From positions 8,919,676 through 8,983,675 of the forward strand of contig CM043807.1 of the NCBI GenBank assembly GCA_023974075.1: a DNA stretch of 64,000 bases, in the 5' to 3' direction. Within the stretch, counting starts at the first letter, position 1; the number at the start of each line of letters is the position of its first letter. The notes below the pieces were generated by a model. The model saw only the letters and a list, made by a program, of their open reading frames with translations. It had not been told where the DNA came from and did no database searches. A program made the position numbers and the translations under genes. This stretch comes from Chaenocephalus aceratus. Taxonomy: Eukaryota > Chordata > Actinopteri > Perciformes > Channichthyidae. Below, piece by piece: positions 12,161 to 24,266 of the stretch.

Positions 12161-15100
12161 AGACTCAGGAAGCCAAGTGAGGAAGTGAAGGAGGCATCTT
12201 TAATATACTTGATTGGTGCCGGGGAAAAAAAATCTCAAAGACAGATGCTAGAATATAATTTGAATGCTTTTGGATGCTGACGGGCCTGGCAGGCGCTCAG
12301 GATGGCACTTGTTGCCGGCCAATCACAGAGTCCCTCTTCCTGAACACTATGTAGCCTCATTCCACTGTCAGCCCACTCCATTGTCAATCTGTTGTGTCTT
12401 ATTGGATTTTCTTTTTTAAAACAACATGTTGTCGGTCTGTTACCTTTCCCCCCCTCCTGAGGCAGGATGTGCTTAAGTAAGCAGTAATGGGATGTGGAGA
12501 TTAATATATGTGCAGCTCTCTGAGTCTAGTGCTTGTTTTTGTAAGAGTAATAGAACAATTCTGTTAGGACTAAAACAGAATGCAGGTGGGTGAAAGAGAA
12601 AACATCCGAATGATAGATCACAAAGCATACACATAATAATAATAATCGGCTTTAAAATATGTTTTAAATAACCTTGTTTAAAAAAGGAAAGGCATGTGCT
12701 GAATGGGCCACACTGTAAGGACAACAAAGAATAACTGAGTACAAATGATACAAAAAGGTATTCCTGGCGACAAAAAGGGAGTAAGACATTATCTGCAGAT
12801 TTATAGGATTTTTAAATCTTTCTCTCAAGGCTACAATGACATATGAGGTACTTAAGAATGAGATGCATTGTGCACTGAATTCATTATGGCATGCTGGATT
12901 GTCAAATCAATGAAATTGGAGGTTTTTCAGGGTGCAGTCTGAAATGTCTTGGTAACATGGTCGCTGGTGCACGAACAGCCCGAGCATTTTGACAGCAGGC
13001 AAAACAAAAACATCTGCTATTATTCAATTCCCAGTTGTGGCATATCTTGACCTGATGAAAGAAACGATAAATCATGCTCCATTAAATGTTATTAGGCCTG
13101 TTAGAAATGTCTAATTCTACTAAAGTTCAGCACCAGTTTACAAATTGAATGTAATTGCCCAGAATGCAAATGGGCTGGGCTGTTGTTTGTGTGAATGTGA
13201 GACCAAGCAAGAGAAGAGAAGAGAGGGAGGTAGAGAGGAAGAGAAACGAAATGTGCAAGAGGAGAGGAAACCTTTAAGCAGCGGCATAATGGGCAACACT
13301 AACTCCTCACAGTTTTCATTCAGAAGTCTAAGGGGTACAACGCAGAGGAATTGTGGATTGTCAAAGCTCTAAAAACTGACAGTTTCATTCCTGTAAAAAA
13401 GATGGGGAAATGTAATTACCCAGCAAGAGCTGTGTGGCAGTTTCACTGTTTGATAATTATCCCTTAAAGGCATTCTAAACTTTTCCTAAGCTATCTGTAT
13501 AAAACTCCACAGAGACAGAAGTAGGACAGAGGTCACCAGCTTCAAGAGGGAGCAGGAGGGGAGACAGAGATGAGATACATGTGGAGGAGAGGAAGGATCA
13601 GATAAGTGCTGACTTGTTGGGCAGCTGAGAACACGGAGAACATTAGAGAAGTACAAAAGGAAATAAAACAATACTTCACACAGCAGCACATCTTGGGAGA
13701 CAAGGTGTCGCCTTGCCAAGTCACACAAATGCTAACGACTTGTAATGCGTTCCAGAAAAGTAAATGTGGATTTTTGTGGGAAATGCGTCTTTTTTGGGGT
13801 ATTGGCCATCAAAGCATGCCACGTGTTGAACATGGATGACTAAAACATTTGATAGGCCACTTCTCATTCCCTGAGCTCTCTTTACCATGCCATCTGTTTC
13901 TTTTATAGATGCACAAGCACTCACTCACATCGTACACAGATACTGTATGTGCTGCAGCACCTCGGCCGCTTCACGCCCACGTGCGCGCATTTATAAGCAG
14001 TTAGCCCAATCTGGTTGACCAGATATGGTATTCACTGCATTATCGCCTTGTCCGTAAAATTCTCTAGAATGGACTGGCAATTTGAAAGGCGGACCTTATT
14101 GCATGGCTGATAATACACATTTGAACAAAGGGATACATACTGTATTCAAATTCAAATGAAAATAAATATGGGAAACAAAATAACTCGGGGTCAGCTCTGT
14201 TCATGCCGTCTGACTTTGCTCTTAAACTTACCAAATCTGGTGTAAACATTTTTAACAGTTGACCATCCATCCATATGACGTAACATACAGTCTCTGTTTA
14301 AACTAGGCTTGAAGCTAGGTGACATTTACCTGAAGCAACTTGGTTCATGTCACACTAAGCCATGTCATTACAGTTGATACCCCGCTGCCAAAACAAGCTA
14401 AAAAAGAATTGCCTTGATTTGTCTCTGCTGGCATCTTTACATCTTAGTCCTTGTAATACCCATTTATCTCGGGGGTGTAGTTCAAGTCCCGTGTAAACCC
14501 GCGATGCCTCGCTTGTGCACAGAGTCATCAGCTTAGCTTCTTTATCAGCGGCATTAATCTTGGCGATACACTCTTTCTAATTAATGGAGGATTGCCTGGT
14601 GCTATAAATATGAGCGGAGGTGGGTGTGGGAGACTCCCTGAACTGGTGCACTCAAATGTGTGCAGCATTACAATCAACATGGGATACAAAACAATACACA
14701 CATATATAATGGCTCTGTATTTCTGAAATACATACTGAGACTGTTTCAAAGGTCACCCACAGGTCAGAACAATGACATCCGAGTTGTTATGAGTGTGTGT
14801 GGATGTGGTGTGTTACTGTCAGTGTGTGTTTCTCCATTTGCTTGCAGGATGCTGTTCTATGACGCCAGAGAGCCAATTAGCGTCTCTCAGTTTGACACCC
14901 CTCTCTTCAGGACCAGCGTGCTCATACATGTTAATTGCGGTCTTCAGCGGCCACTGAGGTTTCAGCAGCCTCATTACAGCAAAAGCATGCAACGACCAAC
15001 CAGGGAGCTGATGTGAAAATCTCACATCTCCCTTGTCACTTCTTTTCTCTCTGTCTTACTCCTTAACTCTGTCCTTCCTACCCAGAGTTAGTCAGTAATG

Positions 15101-15610
15101 CGGCTGATCCATGCAGCTGATATATCTGTATAAAAACAAGGAAGCAAGATACAAAAACAATTGCTGCATTCAAGACAACTGTGATTAATCAAATAACAAT
15201 TCAAAAATAAGTGTCAATATATATTTTGGACCAGTACCCTCGATATGGTTTGTCACATTGCCACATCTTGGAGATCTCGGGTAGGAAACAACAGATGAGT
15301 GCGATCAAGCTGAGCTTATCACTATGTTCCATATTGGCAGGAGACACATGCAACATCAGCAAAATACTGCAAGAGTGTATAGAGTGCAATGTTCTAAAAT
15401 ATGTTGGGGAAGCATTTAGGCAACAATGAAAGACTTGAATAAAAGCAAGAAACAATTTGTTATAAATAAAAACATCTGTGGAAGTTGGCAGGAAGAATGG
15501 AAGACAAGCTATAAAAAGCAGACTACCTGAGGACAGTTCAGAAAGGAAGGAAAAGGCATAAAGGAGAGAGTGCTCAGGGTTCAAATGAGATGAAATCTGC
15601 AATGACTACG
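12161..15610. other. unique sequence, possible conserved noncoding DNA
   Basis: No transposon ends seen. A purine-rich patch lies at 13200-13270. At 14846-14847 an AG preceded by a pyrimidine-rich stretch looks like a splice acceptor, and the frame after it stays open to 15016, but the protein matches nothing I recognise and no donor partner is evident. Confidence 0.4.
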
Positions 15611-16237
15611 GCCCCATTTACACGGGAACGCAAATGAAACGCAAACTAACCGAATTCGATATCAAAAAAGTCTTCCGTTCACACGGATACGGCTCAATAA
15701 ACGTGTCCGTTCACACGAGACCACTCGACCCGCTGGAGACGCTGTAATACATATGCCAGGCCTGTAAGTTGCGCTGTACTTCCGCCACAAAATACACCAA
15801 AAGTAGCGAAGAAGACCCCTGAGCATGGTTGCCATGGTTGCCCTTCTGTTTATTCTCCGCGGTGGATTTAGCAACATGTAGTTCTCCATGTCCACTTGTT
15901 GCTGTTGGTTGTGGTAGAGGAGCTGTAGATTGTGCACTAACATCTGTTTCATGGTCAGTAGCAGTAGCAGTAGCTACTGACCATGCTACAGCAGTGAGCA
16001 GCAGAGGTGGGGAGATGTGAGGCTATGGCTTCATCGTTATCAGGAAATGATCGTATAGGACGTACACACGGAGCCGTTTGGCCCCCCAGAGCGTTCTGTC
16101 TGCAGATCTATCCACCTTGGGACCCGTAATCGTTTTAGGGGTCCGTTTCCGCGGTTCCGTTATGGCCTCGTGTGAACGAACGGGCTATACACGAGAAAAG
16201 TAGCAGATACAACCAGTTTCATTCCCGTGTAAACAGC
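15611..16237. mobile_element. RepC copy 1: complete 627-bp MITE with ACACGGGAA ends
   Basis: The left end is GCCCCATTTACACGGGAACG; the right end on the minus strand is GCTGTTTACACGGGAATG. Subterminal GTTCACACGAG motifs recur near both ends. The left half recurs at 42743-42978 and the right half, inverted, at 46696-47026. There is no transposase. The short target duplication is not resolved, so superfamily (hAT or PIF/Harbinger are possible) is left open. A 13-bp hairpin lies near its centre. Confidence 0.85.
15950..15985. repeat. perfect 13-bp hairpin inside RepC
   Basis: CATGGTCAGTAGC (15950-15962) is the reverse complement of GCTACTGACCATG (15973-15985) with a 10-base loop. The half-copy at 46696-47026 keeps the same hairpin with one mismatch. 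Confidence 0.85.
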
Positions 16238-16714
16238 ATATATATTTCTTTGTTTTTCCATTTGCAAGTGAAGCCCATTTAAAGCCTTTTAAGTCTCAGA
16301 AAATAAGGTAGAATAGAATTGGACCATCTGGAGTCCAAAAGCGTGTTGCCTGGGTAATAAGCAGTGCTCGCTCATTACAGGCCTGGCATTAGAGCTACAA
16401 AAACATTTCGATTCTCAGCATGACTCCGGTGGAATTTCTGAATAGAGTGGTCATAGTTCTTTATCTAGTGAACAGGCTGAGGGATAAAGACTGCATACAA
16501 GAAATGTAGGAGTGCTGTGGCCACCATGTGACGTAAAACCCCCAAAGACTAGCATTGTCGGGTGCTAAATTGAAAATAATTTGAGGGCTGACAGAACCAT
16601 GGTCTCAGCATTGCAGGGGGTTATTCCCATGCGGAACGAAACACAGCTGCCACCACTCCACTGCATATTGGAGGTGACGATCTGACAAAGCCAGGAGGAC
16701 AACATCATCGGGAA

Positions 16715-17352
16715 CGTCAGAGATACCACCTTAATATATAGACATTTGTATTGATTGGGATAAACCCCTTGAGATGCACCATCGCATAGCAACAACTTAC
16801 AGACATACATAAACAAAAAGACAAAATGCAAAACATGACACACAAGACAAACCACATACAGTCTGTTAAGTACAATTCAAGCAATCATTACAATTTGAGA
16901 GACAGTCGAGCAAATCAGTTTCATCAATATCAGTTTCATTAATAACCAGTACAGACCAGTTGAAAATGAGATGATAATGCATGTTTAAACATACCCAATG
17001 ATGCAAGAGATCTAATCGCAGCAGGTAAAGTATTCCCGTCTGTTGGGGCTTTGAACATGAACGCTCTTCTGCCAATCCATTTTTTTGCAGAGGGGACAGA
17101 GAAATAAATCTGAACAGAATGTCTAACTTGATGATTTGACGAGTAGGTTACGAAATACTGCTTTAAATAAGGGGGATAGTTAAGATAAATGCATTTAAAT
17201 ATCAGCTGAAGCCAATGCGTGTGTCTTCTTACATTTAAAGAAGGCCATTTAAGTTGGTTATACATTGTGCAGTGATGTGTACGAAAAACAAATCTGCATA
17301 GTCTATTGTAGGCTATGTTGAGTGGAGCAACTAATGTCATCCAACTGGACAC
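16715..17352 (-). mobile_element. CR1/L2-type LINE 3' end
   Basis: The minus strand holds the end of a reverse transcriptase ORF, then a T-rich 3' UTR and a terminal CTCAAGGGGTTTATCCCAAT-type tail (near 16745-16775), typical of fish CR1/L2-like LINEs. The 5' part is missing. Confidence 0.75.
16939..17352 (-). pseudogene. LINE reverse transcriptase C-terminus (fragment)
   Basis: A 137-codon open stretch. It shows the C-terminal layout of CR1/L2-clade proteins: PLNIAYNRLCRFV near residues 10-22, YPPYLKQYF near 59-67, a VRHSVQIYFSVP stretch, RRAFMFKAPT near 95-104, and a closing LPAAIRSLASLGMFKHAL. The RRAF...AP...LP..IRS...FK spacing matches the end of the intact LINE protein at 61658-63358 ([10 protein letters not shown]...[15 protein letters not shown]). 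Catalytic domains are absent, so this is a dead 5'-truncated insertion. The apparent start Met is just the first in the fragment. Confidence 0.75.
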
Positions 17353-19400
17353 TTTGCATTCATCGGAAGCATTTTGATATCCCGTGAATAAACATCAGCA
17401 AACATAAAAGGTGACTAGGGTCACAACCTTGCCAGGTGCCCACATTCAACATGCTTGACTTGATGCCAGACACAAAACGAATGGCACACAGCAGCAAACC
17501 CTGCACCTTACACTCGGGGCACTCACGTGAACACATTTCCCACATGGAAAACAGTTTGCCCAAAAGAATCAGACGTATCCTCTTGCTAGACATCAACAAC
17601 TTTGTAGATTCAATTCAATGAGAAATATTGAGGATTTGGATGGAATATATATAATTCAATAATGATTTTAAAAGTATATTTGCAAACTTCTGGCAATTCA
17701 AGGACAAGAAGAAAGACATAGAGGAATAGAGAAAGTCCTAGAGCAGTGAGGGAAGGTCAGCGGGATACAGGCAGATGTTAAGAGATGTCCCAGAAGTATT
17801 CTAGTTTGCTGCAGCGTGTGATTATCTCCCACCAAACAGAGAGGGAGAGAGACGGCACAACAATAACACACGCTCACCAGAAATACTCGATCGAGGCAGG
17901 GCTCAGTTATCAATGAAGCGCACACATTTATGTTAATTTAGCTTGCAGATGTAACACATTTGCATACATGTGTATATATATGGGCGCAAACATGGGTTAT
18001 TCACAAAAGCGCAGGCATATAAAGCTGCCTCATTTGCATTGCGTTATCATCTTGCCGCTCAACTTACTGTGCCCAGTCGAGGAACTTTGGGAAGATTGCG
18101 TAAGGCATTAGCTGCTTTATCCTTTGACTCTGCTGCTTATAATACAGAAGGCGTCTCTCCCTGGCTGCACACACAGCTGCAATCGCTGTCAGTCCACCCA
18201 AGGACACTCCGTGTGTCAGCTCTGATTAAGCCTGCACTCAGCTTGTGGAATAGAGTTCTTGGGTGGGGGGGGGGGGGTGAGGGGAAAAAGGGCGACTTGG
18301 GTCCAATAATAAATCGCTGCAGGCAGCCGGGCCCTTCAGCGCTGTGGCCCAGCCGACCCCAAACAGATGCCGGCTGGTTTGGCCTGCCAATTGCGTCCTG
18401 GGCCTGTGGGCCAGCACCATGATGAGCGATGGCCACGGTCCAAAGCAGGGGTCCTCCGCCACAGGCGCAGGTGTAGACATCGTTAACATCCAATAAGAAT
18501 AGAGCGGAGCCCTGCGGGTGGGGTAAAGTGATATTGATGGAGGTTTGTCTGAAGTTGCCTGGTTCACTGAACAATTATGAAAATAAATATGGCCTTTTGC
18601 ATAGCATGCACCTTTCATTAATATTAACCAAAGGCCTCAATGGTGCACGAGAGCGTCCATTAACAGCAGTCACTACAGGTTGACAACCGCCGTCTGTTAA
18701 AGTTTACTTGTGGCTGTTGTTGTTTTACTAAACTCTCCCTGTCCTATTTCAAATGAGCCTTATTTCAGCAAAGCCAATTATGTTTGTTGTTTACTTGGAA
18801 GTTGGGTGATTATGTGACCATTTGCCAACCTCGAGACATGATTGACAGCAAATTAATCCTGTGAGGATTCATATTGTTTTGGCAGGCCCTTTTTGTTCTC
18901 CTCATTCGGCTGGTATTGCCAGGAAATTAAGTAGTTGTGGGAAAACACAATAGCATCTGAAGCAAGACAACAAAGGATAAACCAGGCTGGGTATAAACTA
19001 AATTATTTGGTTACGGCCAGCTATCCAACCATGAATAAGCTTCTCCAGCAGTATAACCTTGTCCAACATCAACATAATTCTTGTGTTTAACTTGTGTTTA
19101 AGTAATCATCCTGTTACATGTTCCAGTCTGACACAAAGTCTGCCTTTGCTGCTGCCCACTTCACAAAACTCCAATGTTTTGTCCAATTATAGGTGCCTTC
19201 AGGCCAGTGACAGGCAGCCTTGTTGCCTCATAGTTTACAACTTCCAATGACGCAGTTTGCTGGAATTCATTAGAATCTGACATCTGAGATGTGCTATTTG
19301 CGGGTTCAGGTTCTAATGGAGTTGTGTCCATAGCAGAGGTCGCGTTAACCGTTTTCCGTCTATGAAGGATTTTTTTTAACAATGATGGAAAAATCTGAAA
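17353..19400. other. unique sequence, candidate regulatory DNA
   Basis: No repeat families seen apart from a poly-G run at 18264-18277. The complex, non-repetitive sequence at 18000-18250 and 18560-18900 is the kind often conserved between vertebrates; this is inference from texture, not alignment. Confidence 0.35.
18839..18870 (+). promoter_or_regulatory. candidate PBX-MEIS/PREP site with adjacent homeodomain sites
   Basis: TGATTGACAG at 18839-18848 is an exact match to the composite TALE homeodomain (PBX with MEIS/PREP) decamer. It is followed within 10 bases by AATTAATCC (TAATCC is the OTX/PITX core) and by GGATTC in the opposite sense. Binding is inferred from motif only. Confidence 0.35.
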
Positions 19401-19750
19401 GCAGTCCGTCATTTTGACAGATTAGATCAAACACGGAACAGCGCCAAAGTTTCCCCGCAGCGAGGCTCCGGTGTTATGCCGTGTTATGCATGCCCGCCAA
19501 AAAGGAAATGATATTGATTCCAAACCGTACTTTGCCGTACAAATCATTGAAATGTCCGCGAGGTGCATGCATAACACGCCACACGGCATAACACCGGCGC
19601 TAATACTTCACGAGGGTGCTCTCCACCCCCCTGTTGACAGTTCACGAGTGTGCTCTCTCTCCCCCCCTCGTCAGCTCGTTGTTACAGACCCGAGGGTAAT
19701 AATGGATTATGACGAAAAATGTTACAATGCTGTCCGTCAAAATGACGGGC
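19401..19750. repeat. nested inverted-repeat region, unclassified
   Basis: Inner arms: 19468-19493 (CCGGTGTTATGCCGTGTTAT...) and 19565-19597 are reverse complements, except that the right arm has 7 extra bases. Outer arms: CCGTCATTTTGAC (19407-19419) is repeated inverted at 19736-19748. The region is CpG-rich against an AT-rich background. A short minus-strand frame (19161-19412) and plus-strand frames begin near the outer arms, but neither matches a known family to my eye. It could be a decayed transposon end pair. Confidence 0.55.
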
Positions 19751-21194
19751 AACGAAAAAGTCTAACGCAACATCTGGTCCAGAGGCAGTTCACCCCGAGA
19801 TGAGAGGTGTCTGAACTACATCTACACATGAATCAGACGAGTGGAAGTGCATTATATTCTCCTCATGGCAACATTCACTTCCCTGCTGAATGTCTTGCAT
19901 CACTATGATGATCCACACCAGCTGTCTATCTGTGCCTCAACAGAGCATCCTGTGCTCAGGACTCTCTTCCATGAGCGGTTTGAGTCCATTGAGGGGATTT
20001 CCTTTAATCTGCCGTGTTGGAGGATAGCATTGTTGCTGCCACTGACTTCAGGTCAGTGGGTAAGGGATTTAGGTGACCTCTTGGACTCCTCAGGCTGTTT
20101 GCTCGTTTTAGGACTTGAGCAAAACCCCTTGTTTGTTCAGTTAATAAGAACATCCCATCATCTTTTTCTTTCTTCTGTGCAAAGGTCTTGAATGTGTCCC
20201 TTCTCTTATTGAGACTGGGTTGGGACTTGTTGTTATTCTGGGCCTGTAAAGCCCAAAGTGACCTTGAATGTTGGGCAAAACAAAAAAACTTAACTTGAAT
20301 TGTAGGTGAAAGATTTTGTGGCTCAATGTGTTTTTTTTTGCTTTGCCTCAAGTGAAGTAGGGAGATGTAGAGCAGTGATTTATGAAAGGCTGATGGATTA
20401 AAGGGACAGTGTATATGATGTGGCATAATCTAGCGTTGGGTTGACTGAATACCTTTCTGCCCTTGGTAGAAATATGCTTCTTGCTACATATAACATCAAT
20501 GCTACATCAAGTAATGATGTGTCAGTATGACTCATGTTTTCACAACAACTGTAGAAATATTTTTGCTTGCATACATTGAAACCACATTCAAATAATCGTT
20601 AGATATGCACACACGTACTCCTGCGAGCATGTATGCTGTCAGTCTGAGCTGCTCTTATCTTCCCTATTCTGTTCACTGTATGTTTCTGTTCATTAGGACT
20701 CGTACACAAAGACGGTGCTGCTATCTTTGCTCTCGCTGCAGATTCTTTCATCCCAGCACGCAGCAGTGAGTGGCGGCATGCTGAGCCCCCGGTGTGTCTG
20801 GTAGCAACTTGTTAAGTTTGCTACAAGGTTCCGCCGCAGACCTCATTAGCCATTCACGATCACCTGGTGGCCTCACTTCACAGCACACATTGATGCTACA
20901 TGACTGTGGCTGCTGCTTGGTTTCTCACTGACTCCTCTCTGCTGTTCTGGGACACACTTAGCCCTTGCTATAGTGACACTCCAATGCTAATGAGCAAGCA
21001 TTAGCAGTCCCATTTAAGCTCAAGCACCTGTAAACCTTAGTGTGAGGACACAGTTAAAAACAGCGCCTGGAGCACTGTCTTCTGGATAATGGTTAAGCAG
21101 ATCTGAGTGTGAAATTACTTAAGACTAAAACATTTGTTTTACCATGTTGAATTTTTTAACAGTCCAAGAAAAAAGGAATTCTCTGTCACCGTTA
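19751..21194. other. unique sequence, nothing recognised
   Basis: A 116-codon open frame (19841-20191) has no family resemblance. No transposon ends seen. Confidence 0.45.
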
Positions 21195-21198
21195 TTAA

Positions 21199-21869
21199 AG
21201 GTGGGGTAGGTAAGTTTCAGAAACCGGCTCGAGATACACTTTTTGTTATATTCCATGGAATGCTCTTAACATCCCGATAGCAATGAATATCTGAGGTGCT
21301 TTGACAAAGAATCCATAAGAAAATGTCACCTGTGGAAGCCGTAATACTGTAAAAAGTACAACCGGCTAAACGGATTGGATTGCCGCCCTGTCTGTCAGCC
21401 TTCCATCTCGTGCACGCACAAATGTATCTCGTGTCCTCATTGGGCGTGCCGTCATTGGGCGTGCATTGCAGCAGTACTTCAATGACTCGCCAGCAACAGG
21501 CGGCCACTTTCACCATGGCAGAGTTAGGTTCAACATCGTCTACTGGTCGCAAAAGAAAAAATGTAACGGAGCAAATTAAGAACAAAAAGAAAGTGGAAAC
21601 TAGGAGAAGTCAAACCAGAGTCAATATCGGAGTTGCTTTTCAACGATGGTGACTACTGATGGAACACACCGAGTTGAAATCTGACGCCGTGGTCGCTCTT
21701 TTTCTCTTGGACAGGTAATGATCTGTTTTGTATGGTTTACAATGTTTACAATGTGTGTTGGAGGAGGTGCTCTGTAAGGAAGTCTGAAGGAAGGGGCGGA
21801 TTCTATTCGGCTGTATACTTAAAATGTTAGTGCACTCAAGCCGGTTTCTGAAACTTACCTACCCCACCT
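21199..21869. mobile_element. 671-bp TTAA-flanked DNA element with perfect 31-bp TIRs
   Basis: AGGTGGGGTAGGTAAGTTTC plus 11 further bases at the left end is matched perfectly, inverted, at the right end (31 bp). Both sides are bounded by TTAA (21195-21198 and 21870-21873), the target duplicated by piggyBac and Kolobok elements. The AGGTGGGG start fits Kolobok-like better than piggyBac (which starts CCC), but this is from general knowledge. Perfect TIRs indicate recent movement. It encloses an exon-like ORF but no transposase. Confidence 0.88.
21515..21714 (+). pseudogene. exon-like ORF inside the TTAA element
   Basis: From ATG at 21515 the frame reads a basic N-terminus (MAELGSTSSTGRKRKN, then a Lys-rich EQIKNKKKVETRRSQ) and a segment NIGVAFQRW. 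One TGA follows at 21650-21652, and the same frame continues with LKSDAVVALFLLD to 21714. It ends at ACAG followed by GTAATG, a good splice-donor match. The Lys/Arg-rich start suggests a nuclear protein. I do not know the family. The stop means this copy is probably not functional. It may be the first exon of the parent element's own gene, or a captured host exon. Confidence 0.5.
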
Positions 21870-21873
21870 TTAA

Positions 21874-24258
21874 ATGTGCAGGAAAACAAATACACACATG
21901 TATGCATTACATTTGTGAATCTGCACGTCAAGAAAAGCCTCCACTAAATAAAATGTATGCATTTAATGAATGTGAACAGACACTGACGTGTGTTCTACTT
22001 CATGTACTCACGTGTACTCATTATTTTTCAAGAGCTTATCTGTGAAGGCTTTCTAATTAAAAGCACTGTTAAAAAAGCACTATAGTAAAACAAGACATGA
22101 GGAACTGTCATTGACTTGATTTATTAGTGCTCAATCAATATTTGGTAGCATTCTTCTGGCACACAGCCATTACTCACATTACTGTGTGTCAGAGCCTGGA
22201 GCAATCTGTAATCGTATCCCTGATGTCCACAGTCCAAAGTCAGTTCAGCTTCTAATAGAAACATGTCACCTTCACAGCATAGTGTTTAAATCCACCTAGT
22301 CTGAAGTAACGTGATTATTTCCTACACACTTCCTGCTCAATCTATCTCATTCAAGTTAAAGAACAGCAGCAGTGTATAGATGTTTCTGGAGGGCCCGATA
22401 AATCATTGGTTGAAATTTCCTGAGCATCTGCATTTCTTGTGCGAGTTTGGAGGTGGTGAGGCTGGCAGGCACACGCTGAGAAGGATGAGTAGTGTTGCCG
22501 AATCAAGAGGCGGAGGAAGTATACACATTGGGCTGTTGTTTCTATTGGACATTTCACCCTGAGGCTGTCATCACAGCAACCCTTTCTCCTTAAATGTCTT
22601 ATGGTCTGCCTGTACCCCCAACTAAAAAAGCAAAGTCATTCTAAACCAAGGAGCCTCGGAAACTGTTCTTTGAATTTCTAAACTCCTGTTTCCTTTGCTC
22701 TGGCTCTATGTCTCTGTCTTCTTCCCCCCTGCCTGGCCGGGCATGGACTAATTGGTTTCTGTCAATTGAAACACATTGTTTGGTGCTGCACTCAAAGCCA
22801 CAGGGTGCCCGGCCCCAGACTAAGGCCAGCAGAGAAGAACAAAGTCACATTTGTACAACTCACCCTTAATACGCATGATGCATGAGCGTAACATCGCTAA
22901 CACCATACGTCCTACAAGCCAGAACACCAAATCTAGCCCTTTTATTATCAGTGTACCTTCTTACACTGCTAGGTCAAGCAGCAGGGCTGGCCCCTGGCCC
23001 AAATCTCAGGGATGAAGCTAAGCCTGGGCTCGTTCCCAGCCAGGCCGCCTGCCAGCAGCCCCCCCATCATCCGAGCGGCGGATGGAGTGCTTTTCTCCCC
23101 CCTTTTCTGTCCCTACCAATGGTTTTTTCTTGGATTTAAAGGTTATCTGCAGCCTTTCTGTCTGGGGCCCCTGGCCAGAGTTGCAGAGAGCGGCCAGCCC
23201 ACCACAGGTGTGAGCGCTGCTGATAAGCACGACGGAAGGCGAGGAAAAGGGAGGCAATGGGTGAGGGGCGGGGCAGAGGGTGGCAGAGAGATATGGAGGT
23301 CCATCGAGGCCTGGGACTGACCTTCATTCCAAATATTGTTCATAGATGGAGTGCTCAGTGAGACAACAAATGGGGGAGTAAAGCTGTAAAGCCTTTTTTA
23401 TGTGAGACCGAAGAAAAAGAGACAGACATAACAATAGGAAGAGACAAAACAATGGTGGTAGTAGAGCTGGTTGAGCGAGAGGAAGTGCATGCAGCGTACA
23501 GAATAAAATATTCATCATGTAGCATTTTACAGTACGGCAAATATGAACTTGGCCTCACAATGTTTTATTTTAAGGGCCGTACTAATGTGAAGGATTAGGA
23601 TCAGGGATATCATCTGTTCCTCCCGATCACAAAGTGAAAACACAGACAGGGCTGGGACCGAGAGGCCTGTCCCTGGACTCGCCAGCTCACTTTCAGTGTG
23701 TGTAGCTCCTCCATTAATAACTAATAGGTGGAACATTAGGGGGGAATGGTGAGTATATCTTGAGGGCTTACATTAGCTAGGCGTACTGCATCTCCTTATC
23801 TGTGTGTAGGACAAAAGAGGGAGAGGGACCGGATGCGTTGTCCTCTCTTTGACTTTCTTCCTCCATTAACCGCCCTGGGAGGATAATTCGGGTGCAACTA
23901 AAAGTGCACAGAAACTGCACACATGTATGCAGACTGCTGAGCATAAGCACATGTGCAGCCATTCAACGGTGTAACAGTCGACACATTGACGTTCTCTATG
24001 AGCATGTGATCATAGTGCTGGCATTAGTATATATGCTGATAACACAGGAGTGACTACATCCACGTACATACAATTATTCACACACACATTATCATTTGCA
24101 CACATTTTTGTGTTTAGTTTCTTAAATCTCAGCTATTGATCTGATGAATATTTAGCCTCTAGGAGCAGCCACCAATATATCTGGATCAAGACTTCCTCTT
24201 CTGTGCGTCGGCCATTGTTTACAGTCCAATTAGCAACTTCAGACACAAGTAGAAGTTT
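21874..24258. other. unique sequence, nothing recognised
   Basis: 22680-22860 is complex non-repetitive sequence with homeodomain-like ATTA/AATTG cores. GC-rich sequence at 22960-23320 has overlapping open frames on both strands with no family signal. Confidence 0.45.
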
Positions 24259-24266
24259 GACACGAC

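Noticed and set aside
12077..12280. Cys-Val repeat open frames
   Set aside because: Translation of the TG microsatellite.
14465..14515. tRNA-like string with a GTTCAAGTCC B-box resemblance
   Set aside because: No cloverleaf, no matching acceptor stem and no proper A box.
14848..15016. Exon-like stretch after a plausible splice acceptor (reading MLFYDAREPISVSQF)
   Set aside because: No recognisable protein, no donor or partner exons; the acceptor alone is weak evidence.
19841..20191. 116-codon plus-strand frame near the inverted repeats
   Set aside because: No recognisable motif; the minus strand is equally open over 20004-20426.
22882..23139. Frame with a hydrophobic leader resembling a signal peptide
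   Set aside because: Hydrophobicity comes from chance Leu/Ala codons in GC-rich DNA; other strands are equally open and there is no conserved domain after it.
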